Assembly: GCA_965232575.1 (NCBI GenBank)
Contig: CBDDPZ010000007.1
Coordinates: 682,001-746,000, forward strand
Direction of reading: 5' to 3'
Length of the DNA stretch: 64,000 nt
DNA from: Bin5 sp965232575
GTDB lineage: Bacteria > Chloroflexota > Anaerolineae > Caldilineales > Caldilineaceae
Shown here: positions 17,272 through 26,764 of the stretch, one piece after another
Layout: each line of letters opens with the position of its first letter
Position numbering within the stretch: position 1 is the first letter of the stretch
The notes under the pieces: generated by a model
Told to the model about the DNA's origin: nothing
What the model saw: the letters and a program-made list of their open reading frames with translations, nothing else
Databases searched by the model: none
Position numbers and translations under genes: made by a program

Positions 17272-17358
17272 CTCGGCGCGTCGATAAACAGTTCCCAGCG
17301 CCAACATGACCCGATTCGGGAAGCGGCTTCCTGGGACGAGAATGAAGAGGGAACAGCC

Positions 17359-18456
17359 ATGAAATTCAGCCGCGATCAGTTTTTGGAAGAAGGCTATGTG
17401 ATCCTGCGGGGAGTCATTCCACCGCAACAGCTGGCCGATCTGCGGCGGGCCTATGAGCTGCTCGTCGAGCGCCAGAAGGAAATTTGGGCGCGCGAGCGGG
17501 GACCGGACGACCCGCCCGGCGGTGTCTGGGAGACGCACGCCCAGCCGCGCCTCAATTTGATGATGCTGGCCGGGCAGATCGATGCGCAGACGGTCAGCGC
17601 GGTTGAGATCTGGCTGCACGAGAACACGCAAGGGGTCAGCAGCCGTTTGCTGGGCGTGGAAGATGCCGCTGTCACCGAGATGATGCTGATGTGCAACCCG
17701 GTGCGCGACCACGAGACGGGGGGGCATCGCGGTTGGCACCGTGATTTCTATCCGCCCCACACGGCGCCGTTGCAAGGTTACGCCGACGACATTCTGGAGA
17801 ACGGGCCGCGATATGTGCAGTGGAATCTGCCGCTGTATGACGACAACGTTCTCTGGGTCGTGCCCGGCAGTCATGCTCGTCTGAACACCGCCGAGGAGAA
17901 CGCGGCGATGAACAGTGATGCGCGTACGCCTGTGCCAGGCGCCGTCCAGACGCATTTGGCGGCCGGTGACGGCGTGGCCTATATCCTGCCGTTGCTGCAC
18001 TGGGGCAGCCGCTATAATGCCAAGATGCGCCGTACTATCCATGGCGGCTTTTCAGAGTATACGACACATAAGGAGCTGCCCTACCGTGAACATCTGTCTT
18101 CCACGTCGCAGGACTCGTTCGAACGTTGGAACGGGCGCAGCACGCAGACTTTCGAACGGATCGAGGCGGTGCTGCGGGCGGTGATCGACGGCGACGGCAG
18201 TGCCTACAAGGCCGCTCTGGACCGGCTCCATCCGGGTCGCGGTGAAAAAGGCCGCCTGCTTTCCACGATCTTTCTGAGCAAGAGCGCCAAGCGTATCCAA
18301 AATCTCAAGAGCCCGAATTTCGGCAGTCTGCCCGAGCAGGAGCAAGTGTGGGCGACAAGTATTCATCCCATGACCCTTCAGTGGGGGAAGCCTCTGGCGG
18401 ATCGTTTCACTGAGCAGGAAGCCGATACTGCTGTGGACGCGTTTCAAGTTCGTTGA
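17359..18456 (+). CDS. Phytanoyl-CoA dioxygenase family protein (2)
   Basis: A 365-residue Fe(II)/2-oxoglutarate oxygenase, longer than its neighbour. The facial triad is read as His127-x-Asp129 (GWHRDFYPP) and a distal His in the LLHWGSRYNAKMRRTIHGG region, with Arg candidates for 2-oxoglutarate there. The N-terminus FLEEGYVILRGVIPP is typical of the family. Low identity to the upstream dioxygenase argues against a recent tandem duplication. Function is not known; it lies next to a broken Gfo/Idh/MocA gene, in a neighbourhood of small-molecule oxidation. Confidence 0.8.
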   Translation: MKFSRDQFLEEGYVILRGVIPPQQLADLRRAYELLVERQKEIWARERGPDDPPGGVWETHAQPRLNLMMLAGQIDAQTVSAVEIWLHENTQGVSSRLLGVEDAAVTEMMLMCNPVRDHETGGHRGWHRDFYPPHTAPLQGYADDILENGPRYVQWNLPLYDDNVLWVVPGSHARLNTAEENAAMNSDARTPVPGAVQTHLAAGDGVAYILPLLHWGSRYNAKMRRTIHGGFSEYTTHKELPYREHLSSTSQDSFERWNGRSTQTFERIEAVLRAVIDGDGSAYKAALDRLHPGRGEKGRLLSTIFLSKSAKRIQNLKSPNFGSLPEQEQVWATSIHPMTLQWGKPLADRFTEQEADTAVDAFQVR

Positions 18457-18682
18457 CGATCTTGTTGCAAGACGGAGGAAGATCAGTGGACGCCCGGCTT
18501 CCAGGGCGAAGAGACACGCTACTACTTCAATCAAGTCCCGGATCGATCTCAGCCTGGACGCGTTTCTGTCGCCACTTTCTGAGACTGGCTGGGACTGCAG
18601 TTGTCAACGCATTCCCAAGCGGAATATGCGCAAGCCGTGATTCGATGATGGCGCTGTCCTGTCGCGTGCATAGGAGTCGAAA

Positions 18683-19764
18683 CTGTGGGAAATAGACCAG
18701 GTAAGAATCGGGTTGATCGGTACCGGTATGATCGCACAGGTGATGCACCTGCCGCATCTGTTTGAGACTGCCGGAGCGTGTTTGAGGTCGCGGCCCTGTG
18801 CGATCTGTCCCCCGGCACGGTTCAGGCCGTTGGCGCCAGGTTCGGCATTCGGAATACTGTTCTCCGATTATCGTGAAATGCTGGAGCGCGCTGACGTGGA
18901 TGCGGTGATGGTGCTGACGCGGGACCATGCCCAGCCGGCGACGGATGCGCTGCGGGCCGGCAAGCACGTCTTCATCGAAAAGCCGATGTGCAACAACCTG
19001 GATGAAGCCGATGAGACTCCTGGACGCACAGGCGCAAAGCGGTTGCGTGGCCATGCTCGGCCATCACAAACGGTACGACCCCGGCTATGTGGCCGGGCGT
19101 GAGCGCATACTGCAAATGCAAGAGCCGAGTCTGATCCGCCTCTACGATATCATCGGGCCCAACGAGTTCTTTCTGGAACACTATGACATCGTGCGCGTCG
19201 ATGACGTCGACGCGGCACGAGAAGGACAGGATGGAGCGGCTCCGCCAGGAGAGTCTGCAACGCGCTATTGGCGTCCAGCCTGAACCGGTCATGCGCGCCT
19301 ACGGCAAGATGCTGGGTCTGTCGATTCACGACATCTACATACTGGACGGCGCTTTCGGGCTGCCGGAGCGTGTGGTGTCCACAGAAATCTGGGACGGGGG
19401 CGGGGCCTTCGTCTCGATCCTGGCCTATCCGAACGATCTGCGTTGTATACTGGACACCGCCACGGTCCGGGACCTGCGCCTCTTCGACGAGACGATGACC
19501 GTTTACGCGCCGGACAGCATCGTGTCGATCGTCTTTCCCAGTCCGTTCTTGAAGAACGCCGCCACGGTGGTCAAGGAGTGGAGGATGGACGGAAAACATT
19601 TCCGCGAGTCAACGACGACCGCTTCATACGAGGAGGCGTTCAAGCTGGAGCTGATTCACTTTCACGACTGTATCGTGCATGGAAGGACGCCGCGCACGCC
19701 GGCGCAAGGAGGTCGAGCGCAGATCGCGCTGCTGATCGATATGATAAAGGCTTATCGCGCGTAG
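18683..19764 (+). pseudogene. Gfo/Idh/MocA family oxidoreductase, broken by about four frameshifts
   Basis: Pieces of one oxidoreductase lie in order in three frames. IGLIGTGMIAQVMHLPHL (nucleotide-binding loop) is followed after a shift near 18777 by FEVAALCDLSPGTVQAVGA; the frame returns near 18859 to SDYREMLERADVDAVMVL and AGKHVFIEKPM, the conserved EKP motif. Another shift near 19012 leads to LLDAQAQSGCVAMLGHHKRYDP and one near 19222 to the C-terminal substrate domain, open to 19764. Joined, the protein would have about 355 residues, normal for NAD(P)-dependent sugar/inositol dehydrogenases. The start is uncertain (AGGAG at 18672). No single frame gives a functional enzyme. Confidence 0.75.
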
Positions 19765-19816
19765 AGGTCCATTTGATAGGCTGACCTTCCGTCGAAGTAA
19801 CGATCTCGAAGGTTGT

Positions 19817-19920
19817 TCACTGGGAACTGAGCATCGCCAAGGCGCGGGCCATGCTGGGCTACATCCACCAGAGACGTATTTCAGATGGTCGATGAAGGCT
19901 GGGCGCTGAAGTCCTGAGGG
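19817..19920 (+). pseudogene. Possible C-terminal remnant of an NAD-dependent epimerase
   Basis: A short open stretch reads ELSIAKARAMLGYIHQRRIS and then, one frame over, MVDEGWALKS followed by TGA. SKARxxLGYxP is a common C-terminal pattern of sugar-nucleotide epimerase-type SDRs. No start or N-terminal part is visible in this 268-base gap, so it can only be a fragment. Confidence 0.35.
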
Positions 19921-20032
19921 GCTGACGTTTTTTGGGAGAGAGGACCTCATGCCCATACTCTCTCGATGTACCGTACTCCACACCGACCAAATATCGCCAA
20001 GCGACAATTCGATGAGTGGGTTTCCGGACCCG

Positions 20033-21076
20033 CTACGAGTGCGCCGTCTGGGGAACGGGCGCGTCCAGAGTGCCTGAGAGATCCAGTTCGAGGGCGCGGT
20101 GGCAGCTTACTGCGTGGCCGGGCTCAATCTCTTCCAGAACGGGGGTCTGCTCGCGGCAGAGGTCGACGGCGTAGCGGCAGCGGGGGTGGAAGTAGCAGCC
20201 GGTCGGCGGGTCGGCGGGGTCGGCCACTTCGCCCTCCAGGATGATTCTCTGTGAACGGAGGCTCGGGTCCGGATGGGGAACAGCGGAGAGCAGGGCTTCG
20301 GTGTAGGGATGTTTGGGCGACTCGAAGATCTGCTGCGTTTCCGCGGTCTCGACGACGCGCCCGACATACATGACGGCGACGCGGTCGCAGATGTGCTTGA
20401 CGACACTAAGGTCGTGCGCCACGAACAGATAGGTGAGGCCGAGGCGTTCCTGCAACGCCAGCAGCAGGTTCAGAATCTGCGCCTGCACCGATACGTCGAG
20501 CGCGGAAACCGGTTCGTCGGCGACAATCAGGCTCGGGTTGAGGGCGAGCGCGCGGGCGATGCCGATGCGCTGGCGCTGGCCGCCGCTGAAGGCGTGGGGG
20601 AAGCGTTGCAGGAATTCGGGCCGCAGACCTACCAGGGCGAGCAGCTCCTCAACGCGTTCGACGCGCTGTTGCCGGTCCGCCACCCCGTTCACGAGCAAGG
20701 GTTCGCCGATAATGTCGAACAAGGTCATGCGCGGGTTCAGCGAGGAGAAGGGGTCCTGGAATATCATCTGCATGTGGCGGCGCAAGGGCCGCAGTTCGTC
20801 CCTCGACAGGTTGGCGATGTCGGTCATTTCTCCGCCGTCGGCGCGGAAGTGGATTTCTCCTGCCGAAGGCTGCAGCGCGCGCACGATACAACGGGAGGCG
20901 GTCGTTTTGCCGCAGCCGCTCTCTCCCACGATGCCGAAGGTCTCTCCCTTGTAGACGTGGAAGTCTATGCCGTCAACCGCGCGGACCTGGCCCACTGCGC
21001 GTTGCCAGAATCCCTTCCGAATCGGGAAGAATTTCTGTAGCCCTTTGACCTTCAGCAATACTTGCTCGTTTTCCAT
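20033..21076 (-). CDS. Oligopeptide-type ABC transporter ATP-binding protein (OppF/DppF-like)
   Basis: A 347-residue ATPase with Walker A GESGCGKTT (51-59), Q-loop in MIFQDPFSSLNPR, signature SGGQRQR (164-170), Walker B LIVADEP and the C-terminal oligopeptide extension with a Cys cluster (CYFHPRCRYAVDLC), which binds an iron-sulfur cluster in some relatives. It energises uptake together with the OppD-like ATPase encoded just upstream in the transcription order. It is the last gene of the operon binding protein - permease - permease - ATPase - ATPase. Confidence 0.9.
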   Translation of the reverse strand: MENEQVLLKVKGLQKFFPIRKGFWQRAVGQVRAVDGIDFHVYKGETFGIVGESGCGKTTASRCIVRALQPSAGEIHFRADGGEMTDIANLSRDELRPLRRHMQMIFQDPFSSLNPRMTLFDIIGEPLLVNGVADRQQRVERVEELLALVGLRPEFLQRFPHAFSGGQRQRIGIARALALNPSLIVADEPVSALDVSVQAQILNLLLALQERLGLTYLFVAHDLSVVKHICDRVAVMYVGRVVETAETQQIFESPKHPYTEALLSAVPHPDPSLRSQRIILEGEVADPADPPTGCYFHPRCRYAVDLCREQTPVLEEIEPGHAVSCHRALELDLSGTLDAPVPQTAHS

Positions 21077-21128
21077 TTTGCCAATCGTCTACAAATAGAA
21101 GTTTTCGACCAGTTGTCGAAATAGACCC

Positions 21129-22208
21129 CTATGGGTTGGTTTCCGGTACCGGATGATAGAGGAAACAGCTCACCAGATGCTCATCTCCTACCGATTGCAG
21201 CTCAGGCTCGTGCTTGTCGCAGACGCCCGGAATTACGTCCGGGCAGCGGGGATGGAACGGGCATCCGGCCGGGCGGTTGTAGGGGTGGGGGATGGTCCCG
21301 GTGATCGTGGGCAGTTGTACTTTGGGCGTCGAGTGAATGCTGGGGATCGAGCGCAACAGAGACTGTGTGTAAGGATGCTTCGATTCGCCAAAGACGGTAT
21401 CTACGGGGCCTTCCTCCACGACGCGACCCAGGTACATCACCACGACCTGATCAGCCATCTCCGCGATCACCCCCATGTCGTGGGTAATCAGCATGATTGC
21501 CATCCCATTCTGTTCTTGGAGGGAGCGCAGGAGATCGAGAATCTGCGCCTGAGTGGTTACGTCCAGGGCGGTCGTTGGTTCGTCGGCGATGAGAAGCCTT
21601 GGGTCACAGGAGAGCGCGAGCGCGATCAGGGCGCGTTGACGCAAGCCGCCACTAAGCTGAAATGGATAGGCGTCAATGGCCGTCTCGGCTCTGGGGATAC
21701 CTACTAGGCTGAGCAGTTCGACCACCAACTCGCTGGCTTCCTGCTTGGTGAGTTTGCGGTGCAGGCGGGCGGCGCTAATGATCTGGTTGCCGATCGTGTG
21801 GACCGGACTGAGGGAGGTCATCGGCTCTTGAAAGACGAGCGCGATCTCCGCGCCGCGAATCGAACGCATCTCCCTGCTGTTTTCCCCAAGGGAAGTCAGC
21901 ATCACCTCCTGTGACTGGCCGTTTTCGGCCTCGCGGCGAAGCGTAATTTCCCCTTCCACGATGCGACCGGGTCGAGGCACGATGCGGAGGATGGATAGGG
22001 CGGTAACGCTCTTGCCGCAGCCGCTCTCGCCCACGATGCCGAGTGTCTGACCGAGGTGAACATCGAAGGTGGCGCCGTCGACGGCGCGGACGATGCCCTC
22101 GTCGGTGAAGAAGCTCGTTCTCAGATTGCGTACCGATAGAATCGGTTGGCGGTCACCTTGCATGACTTCAATGGCAAGTGGAGAGTATTTTCCAGAGTTT
22201 GTCTTCAT
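21129..22208 (-). CDS. Oligopeptide-type ABC transporter ATP-binding protein (OppD/DppD-like)
   Basis: A 359-residue ATPase. Walker A is GESGCGKS (60-67), the signature is LSGGLRQR and Walker B LLIADEPTTALD. The C-terminus has the same Cys-rich oligopeptide extension (CPFHPRCPDVIPGVC) as its partner. The open frame extends to 22361, but the ATG at 22208 overlaps the stop of the permease gene in the ATGA pattern, and the extra upstream residues are an out-of-frame copy of permease DNA. It forms the ATPase heterodimer with the 20033-21076 product. Confidence 0.9.
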   Translation of the reverse strand: MKTNSGKYSPLAIEVMQGDRQPILSVRNLRTSFFTDEGIVRAVDGATFDVHLGQTLGIVGESGCGKSVTALSILRIVPRPGRIVEGEITLRREAENGQSQEVMLTSLGENSREMRSIRGAEIALVFQEPMTSLSPVHTIGNQIISAARLHRKLTKQEASELVVELLSLVGIPRAETAIDAYPFQLSGGLRQRALIALALSCDPRLLIADEPTTALDVTTQAQILDLLRSLQEQNGMAIMLITHDMGVIAEMADQVVVMYLGRVVEEGPVDTVFGESKHPYTQSLLRSIPSIHSTPKVQLPTITGTIPHPYNRPAGCPFHPRCPDVIPGVCDKHEPELQSVGDEHLVSCFLYHPVPETNP

Positions 22209-23326
22209 CAGACGCCATACGGGTCGGCGGCGTCCCGCAGTCCATCGCCCATGAAGTTGAAGGCCAGGGTCACCACGATCACGGGGACGGCCGAGACCAG
22301 CAGCCAGGGCGATAGCGCGACGGCCTTGACTTCCTGCACCTCTTGCAGCATGACGCCCCAACTAATGGCCGGTGGGCGCAGACCCAATCCCAGATAGCTC
22401 AACGCCGTCTCCGCCAGGATCATGGCCGGGATGGACAGAGTGGCGGCGGCGATGATATGGCTCTGGAAGGAGGGTATCATGTGCCGGAATATGATGCGCT
22501 TGCGGCTGCAACCGGCCAAATCCGCGGCTGTCACAAAATCCTCCTCACGCAGGGAAAGAAAGCGGCCGCGCACCTCGCGTGCCAACCCTGTCCAGCCGCG
22601 CAAGGCGATGACAATGGTGATGGCAAAGTAGATTTGCTCGACGCTCCAATCCCTGGGAAAGGCGGCGGCCATCCCCATCCAAAGCGGGATGGTGGGAATC
22701 GAACGCAGAATCTCGATGAGGCGTTGGATAGTGGAGTCAATCGCGCCCCCATAGAAGCCGGAAATTCCGCCTAGCAGCACGCCGAGCACGAGGCTAAGCG
22801 CCACCGCCACAAGGCCAATGGTGAGCGAAGTGCGCGTCGCGACCATCATGCGCGACCATACATCGCGCCCCTTTTCGTCCGTGCCAAGCAGGAAGAGTGA
22901 TTCCGCGGCCGTAGCGCCCTCGACACCGATCAGATGGCGATCGGTGGGGATAAAGCCGAGTAGCTTGTATTTGTAGCCGCGTACAAATAAGCGGACCGGC
23001 CGCTTCTGATCGGGGTCCGCAACGTAGACGCGTTTGAAGGTCTTCAGATCCCGCTTGCCGGCTACGGCGTAGACATGCGGGCTGAACCTGCCGTTGTCAA
23101 AGAAGCGAATCGGTTGGGGCGGCATCAGGGATCGGTATGCCTCGGTCGTGTTGGGATTCGTGTAGGCCAGGAAGTCGGCGCCCAGCACGACGAGATAGAA
23201 GGCGACGACGACAAAGGTAGCCGCCACGGCCACGCGGTGCTTGCGGAAGCGCCACCACATCAATTGCATCTGTCCGGCAACGAAGATCCGTTCCTCGCCG
23301 TCGGCAATTGCGTGTCTTTCGGTCAC
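22208..23326 (-). CDS. Peptide-type ABC transporter permease (OppC/DppC-like)
   Basis: A 372-residue inner-membrane permease. An N-terminal membrane segment (about residues 32-53) is followed by a periplasmic-type insert and then the BPD_transp_1 domain with about five hydrophobic segments. The EAA loop reads REEDFVTAADLAGCSRKRIIFRHMIP (seen in full at about 22490-22570), the ATPase contact site. The insert between the first and second membrane segments is longer than usual for DppC. The stop overlaps the OppD-like start. Confidence 0.88.
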   Translation of the reverse strand: MTERHAIADGEERIFVAGQMQLMWWRFRKHRVAVAATFVVVAFYLVVLGADFLAYTNPNTTEAYRSLMPPQPIRFFDNGRFSPHVYAVAGKRDLKTFKRVYVADPDQKRPVRLFVRGYKYKLLGFIPTDRHLIGVEGATAAESLFLLGTDEKGRDVWSRMMVATRTSLTIGLVAVALSLVLGVLLGGISGFYGGAIDSTIQRLIEILRSIPTIPLWMGMAAAFPRDWSVEQIYFAITIVIALRGWTGLAREVRGRFLSLREEDFVTAADLAGCSRKRIIFRHMIPSFQSHIIAAATLSIPAMILAETALSYLGLGLRPPAISWGVMLQEVQEVKAVALSPWLLVSAVPVIVVTLAFNFMGDGLRDAADPYGV

Positions 23327-23398
23327 AATTCACCTGTGATGCGCGGCACGTGCGAGTGGGTGGGAACCGGCGTCCCGGCACGCGCCACTGATTTCTGG

Positions 23399-24391
23399 TT
23401 ACTGAACCATACCAAAACGGATGCGCGGGTCGATCCACATCAGCAGCAGGTCGGACAAAAATGTGCCGATGACGGTCAGGGAACCGAGCATCATGACGAT
23501 TGTCCCTGCCAGGAACATGTCCTGGGCGATGAGGGAGCCCAGGAGTAGAGGGCCGAGCGTGGGCAGGCTCAGCACGACGGAGACGATAACGCTGCCCGAC
23601 AAGATATAGGGCAGGAGATAGCCGACAGTGCTGGCGAACGGGTTGAGGGCCACGCGCACCGGGTATTTGAGTACGAGACTGCGCTCCGACATGCCGGCGG
23701 CGCGGGCAGTGATCACGTAGGGTTTGCGCAGTTCATCCAGCAAGTTGGCGCGCATAACGCGGATCAGTTCGGCGGTTCCGCTCAGGCCGATTATGATGGC
23801 GGGAAGCGGAAGATGGTAGAGCAGGTCCCTCACTTTGCCCCAACTCCACGGCTCCAACTGGTATTCAGGGGAGAAGAGCCCGCCGATGTCGGAGTCGAAG
23901 AGGGTGAAACTGTAATACATCAGTACGAGGGCGAGGAGGAAGCTGGGCACGCCCAGGCCGACGAACCCGATAAAGGTGAAGATGTAATCGCCAATAGAAT
24001 ACTGCCGCATCGCGGAGTAGATGCCAATCGGCAGGGCGATGGCCCAGGTCAAAATGATCGCGCCCAGTGAGAGAACCATGGTCATGGCGAGGCGGTCGCC
24101 GATCACGTCGAGCACTGACTTGCGCCACATCATCGAGGTACCGAAGTCGCCGCTGAAGACGCCGCTCATCCATTTGAGGTACTGCTCGTGCATCGGTCTG
24201 TCGAGCGCGTACTGGCGGCGCAGGGATTCGAAGTGCTGCTCTGAGACGTTGGATTGCGTAGCCGACAGCTGGGCCATGTAAGCGTCGACAAAGTCGCCGG
24301 GCGGCAATTGGATGATGATAAACGAGAGCACCGTGACCGTCCACAGCGTGAAGATGGCGAGGACGAGTCGGCGGGCAGCGTAGGCGAGCAT
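23399..24391 (-). CDS. Peptide-type ABC transporter permease (OppB/DppB-like)
   Basis: A 330-residue permease. The N-terminus YAARRLVLAIFTLWTVTVLSF is the hallmark first membrane helix of DppB-type subunits, followed by a periplasmic loop, five further hydrophobic segments and an EAA loop (YVITARAAGMSERSLVLKYP). The C-terminus LMWIDPRIRFG matches the family's DPRIR end. It pairs with the OppC-like subunit encoded next. Confidence 0.9.
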   Translation of the reverse strand: MLAYAARRLVLAIFTLWTVTVLSFIIIQLPPGDFVDAYMAQLSATQSNVSEQHFESLRRQYALDRPMHEQYLKWMSGVFSGDFGTSMMWRKSVLDVIGDRLAMTMVLSLGAIILTWAIALPIGIYSAMRQYSIGDYIFTFIGFVGLGVPSFLLALVLMYYSFTLFDSDIGGLFSPEYQLEPWSWGKVRDLLYHLPLPAIIIGLSGTAELIRVMRANLLDELRKPYVITARAAGMSERSLVLKYPVRVALNPFASTVGYLLPYILSGSVIVSVVLSLPTLGPLLLGSLIAQDMFLAGTIVMMLGSLTVIGTFLSDLLLMWIDPRIRFGMVQ

Positions 24392-24411
24392 GGGGCGCTC
24401 CGGCGGTCATG

Positions 24412-24448
24412 GGCCTGTGGCCAAGGGGGTGACCCCTGACCACAGGCC
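24412..24448 (-). promoter_or_regulatory. Intercistronic hairpin between binding-protein and permease genes
   Basis: GGCCTGTGG (24412-24420) and CCACAGGCC (24440-24448) form a perfect nine-base stem; the loop itself contains GGGGGT/ACCCC. It lies between the binding-protein stop and the permease start without a T-run, so it could protect mRNA or attenuate read-through. Confidence 0.6.
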
Positions 24449-24464
24449 TGAGATTCAGACTCGA

Positions 24465-26546
24465 CTACTCCTTGAAGTAGTAGGTGGGTGGATGGCTGGT
24501 TGCGGGCGTGCGACAGTGCTGCGCCGGGCACTGGCGCCGCGGGACATTGCCCATGTTGTTGCTGGTGATGGCGATGCCGGCGCCCTGGCCGACGGTGCCG
24601 ATCTGCCAGACCTCATCGACGACGAGCGACCAGATCTCCTGGGCGAGCTTGTTGCGTTCTTCACTGCCAACGCTGTAGCCTTGGCGGAACAGATCGAGCG
24701 CCCGCTCCATTTCGGGATAGGGCGGCGCCATGCCTTCCTCGCCGTTACTGTTGTACCAGCGGGCGATGTCGGGCCCCATGTAGGCTTCGACAAGATTGAC
24801 CGGCAGTACGTGACGCGGATAGAGCCACAGGGCCGAAGAGCCGCCGTTCGACCAGACTGCGAGCTGATGATTGTTGGCGCGTGATTCGGTTTCGAAGAGG
24901 CTGCGCTCTTGGATCTTGAGGTCGGCCCAGATGCCGATCGCCGTCCAGTGGTCCTTGATCATTTCGAACATGCCGTCCCAGTCCCAACCGATGGCGGCGG
25001 CAGCGGCAAGTTCGATGCGCAGCCGCTCACCGGAGCCGTCGGTGCGCAGACGCCAGCCTTCGTCGTCCTTGGCGTCGAGCCCGATCGAATCCAGCAGCGC
25101 GTTGGCCTGGTCGGGGTCGTAGGTGGCCCACTTGGTCACGTACTCCTCACCCGGCGTCGAAGGCAGGCTGGCGGCAATCATGGCCGAGCCGGGCACGCCC
25201 AGACCGAGGAAGATCGCCTCGTTTATCTGATCTCGCCGGATGCCCATCGATAGCGCGCGGCGGAAATCGCGGTTCTGGATCCATTTCTGGATCTCAGCGT
25301 CGCCGTCGTAGCTGTGATTGAAGCTCACGACGTTGTTGTGGTAAAAGGCCCGGCCCATATCGATGCGGTAGTTACCCTCCTCCATGTTTTCCAAGAAGAC
25401 TGGCAGAGCTGAAATTGAGATGTGGCGGGCCTGGTGGTCATACTCGCCGGCGATGGCTCGCAGCACCAGCACCTCGCGATCCTGCGCCAGCGTAACCACG
25501 ATCTCGTCAATGTAGGGCAGCTGGTTGCCCTCTGTGTCGACCGCCCAATAGTAAGGGTTGCGCACCTCGGACCAGATTGCCTCATTGACCGGCGTTACCG
25601 TCCTCCAGGGCCCCATCGTCGGCAGGTCGGGGTTCTGCGGCAGATAGGCTTTGTAGCTGAACATCTCCAGCCAGCTGTCGAAACCTTCGGCCTCGGCCAA
25701 GGCCGTCACTTCGGCTTCGGAGGAGTACTTGGGCAGGAACTGGCTCATGTAATGCTTGGCCATGTATCCGCCGCCGTTTGATCCGCCCTGCGTGTCCGGG
25801 CCGACGCCGACAACGTTGTCACCGGCGAGGATGTCCAGGAACAGCGGATAAGGCGAGGCGAATGTCCAGCGCACCGTGAAGTCGTCGATCTTTTCCAACA
25901 GGCCGACTTCGCCGCCGATCACCATCTCTGTGGGCGGAGTGGGCCAGATCTCCTCGTTCAGCGCGACGTCCTCGTACCAGAAAAGGATGTCATCGGCTGT
26001 GAAGGGGTGGCCGTCAGACCACTTGGCGCCGCGGCGCAGATGGAGTGTGTACTGGGTGTGGTCCTCGCTAATCTCCCAGTCTTTGACCAGGCTGGGGATG
26101 ATCTTGGAAGCCGAGTAGTCCCATGTGAGCAGACGGGACGAAGAGTTGATGCGCATCAGGTTCTCGCCGTCGGCGGGCCCGGTGAAGCCGCGTCGCCATG
26201 TGCCGCCGTACTTGCCGATCTCATTCAGCGGCTTGATGACGTAGATGTCTTCGGGATCGGGCAGCCTCTCCTCAACCGGCGGCAGCTCGCCGGCGGCGAC
26301 CATCTCGGCCAGCATCGGCGCTTCACTGAACTCGGTGGGGAACATGGCCGGGTCGAGGATTACATCCGGCCCTTCGATCGGGACGATCTGGGGCAGTTCG
26401 GCCGGCCCTGCGGCCTCTTCCTCGGCTGCTGCCGGGGCGGCCTCCTGGGCTGGGGCTTCCTGCGCGGCCGGGGCGCCACAGGCCGAGAGCACAAGGGCTA
26501 CAACCATCACGATTCCCAACAGCCATGAATACTTGGTCCGGTTCAT
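24465..26546 (-). CDS. Peptide-type ABC transporter solute-binding lipoprotein (SBP family 5)
   Basis: A 693-residue binding protein, at the long end for family 5. It starts at the ATG with GGAGGGAAAGAG in front; an ATG 33 bases earlier is in frame but lacks a site. Residues 1-22 form a lipoprotein signal ending in LSACG, then an Ala/Glu/Pro linker. YTLHLRRGAKWSDGHPFTADDI is the family signature (the part WSDGHPFTADD is diagnostic). The protein captures the solute outside the membrane and delivers it to the permeases encoded downstream. The ligand may be a peptide or an oligosaccharide; the family covers both. Confidence 0.9.
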   Translation of the reverse strand: MNRTKYSWLLGIVMVVALVLSACGAPAAQEAPAQEAAPAAAEEEAAGPAELPQIVPIEGPDVILDPAMFPTEFSEAPMLAEMVAAGELPPVEERLPDPEDIYVIKPLNEIGKYGGTWRRGFTGPADGENLMRINSSSRLLTWDYSASKIIPSLVKDWEISEDHTQYTLHLRRGAKWSDGHPFTADDILFWYEDVALNEEIWPTPPTEMVIGGEVGLLEKIDDFTVRWTFASPYPLFLDILAGDNVVGVGPDTQGGSNGGGYMAKHYMSQFLPKYSSEAEVTALAEAEGFDSWLEMFSYKAYLPQNPDLPTMGPWRTVTPVNEAIWSEVRNPYYWAVDTEGNQLPYIDEIVVTLAQDREVLVLRAIAGEYDHQARHISISALPVFLENMEEGNYRIDMGRAFYHNNVVSFNHSYDGDAEIQKWIQNRDFRRALSMGIRRDQINEAIFLGLGVPGSAMIAASLPSTPGEEYVTKWATYDPDQANALLDSIGLDAKDDEGWRLRTDGSGERLRIELAAAAAIGWDWDGMFEMIKDHWTAIGIWADLKIQERSLFETESRANNHQLAVWSNGGSSALWLYPRHVLPVNLVEAYMGPDIARWYNSNGEEGMAPPYPEMERALDLFRQGYSVGSEERNKLAQEIWSLVVDEVWQIGTVGQGAGIAITSNNMGNVPRRQCPAQHCRTPATSHPPTYYFKE

Positions 26547-26764
26547 CTCTTTCCCTCCTTTGTGGAAATGAGAAAACATCTGTGGGTCCTTTGGATGGAT
26601 TCACCTCTGGTTAGTAGTCTGGATAAATGCCCGAGAGTTTTCATCGAAGCGTCTGCCCACTAACAATTCTGAATACGCAAAATAGGCTCTCGAGAAAGGA
26701 ATCGGCACCGTCTCATACGCCTATTCAGGCAAAGGACAGGATGCAGTTCTGCGTCGCGCCCTGT

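Noticed and set aside
18457..18682. Possible gene fragment (WTPGFQGEETRYYFNQVP) between the dioxygenase and the broken dehydrogenase
   Set aside because: The string is protein-like and ends in a stop, but it is too short and matches no family I can name.
22209..22361. 51-residue N-terminal extension of the OppD-like ATPase
   Set aside because: It reads permease DNA in another frame and would not use the ATGA overlap start that has the right context.
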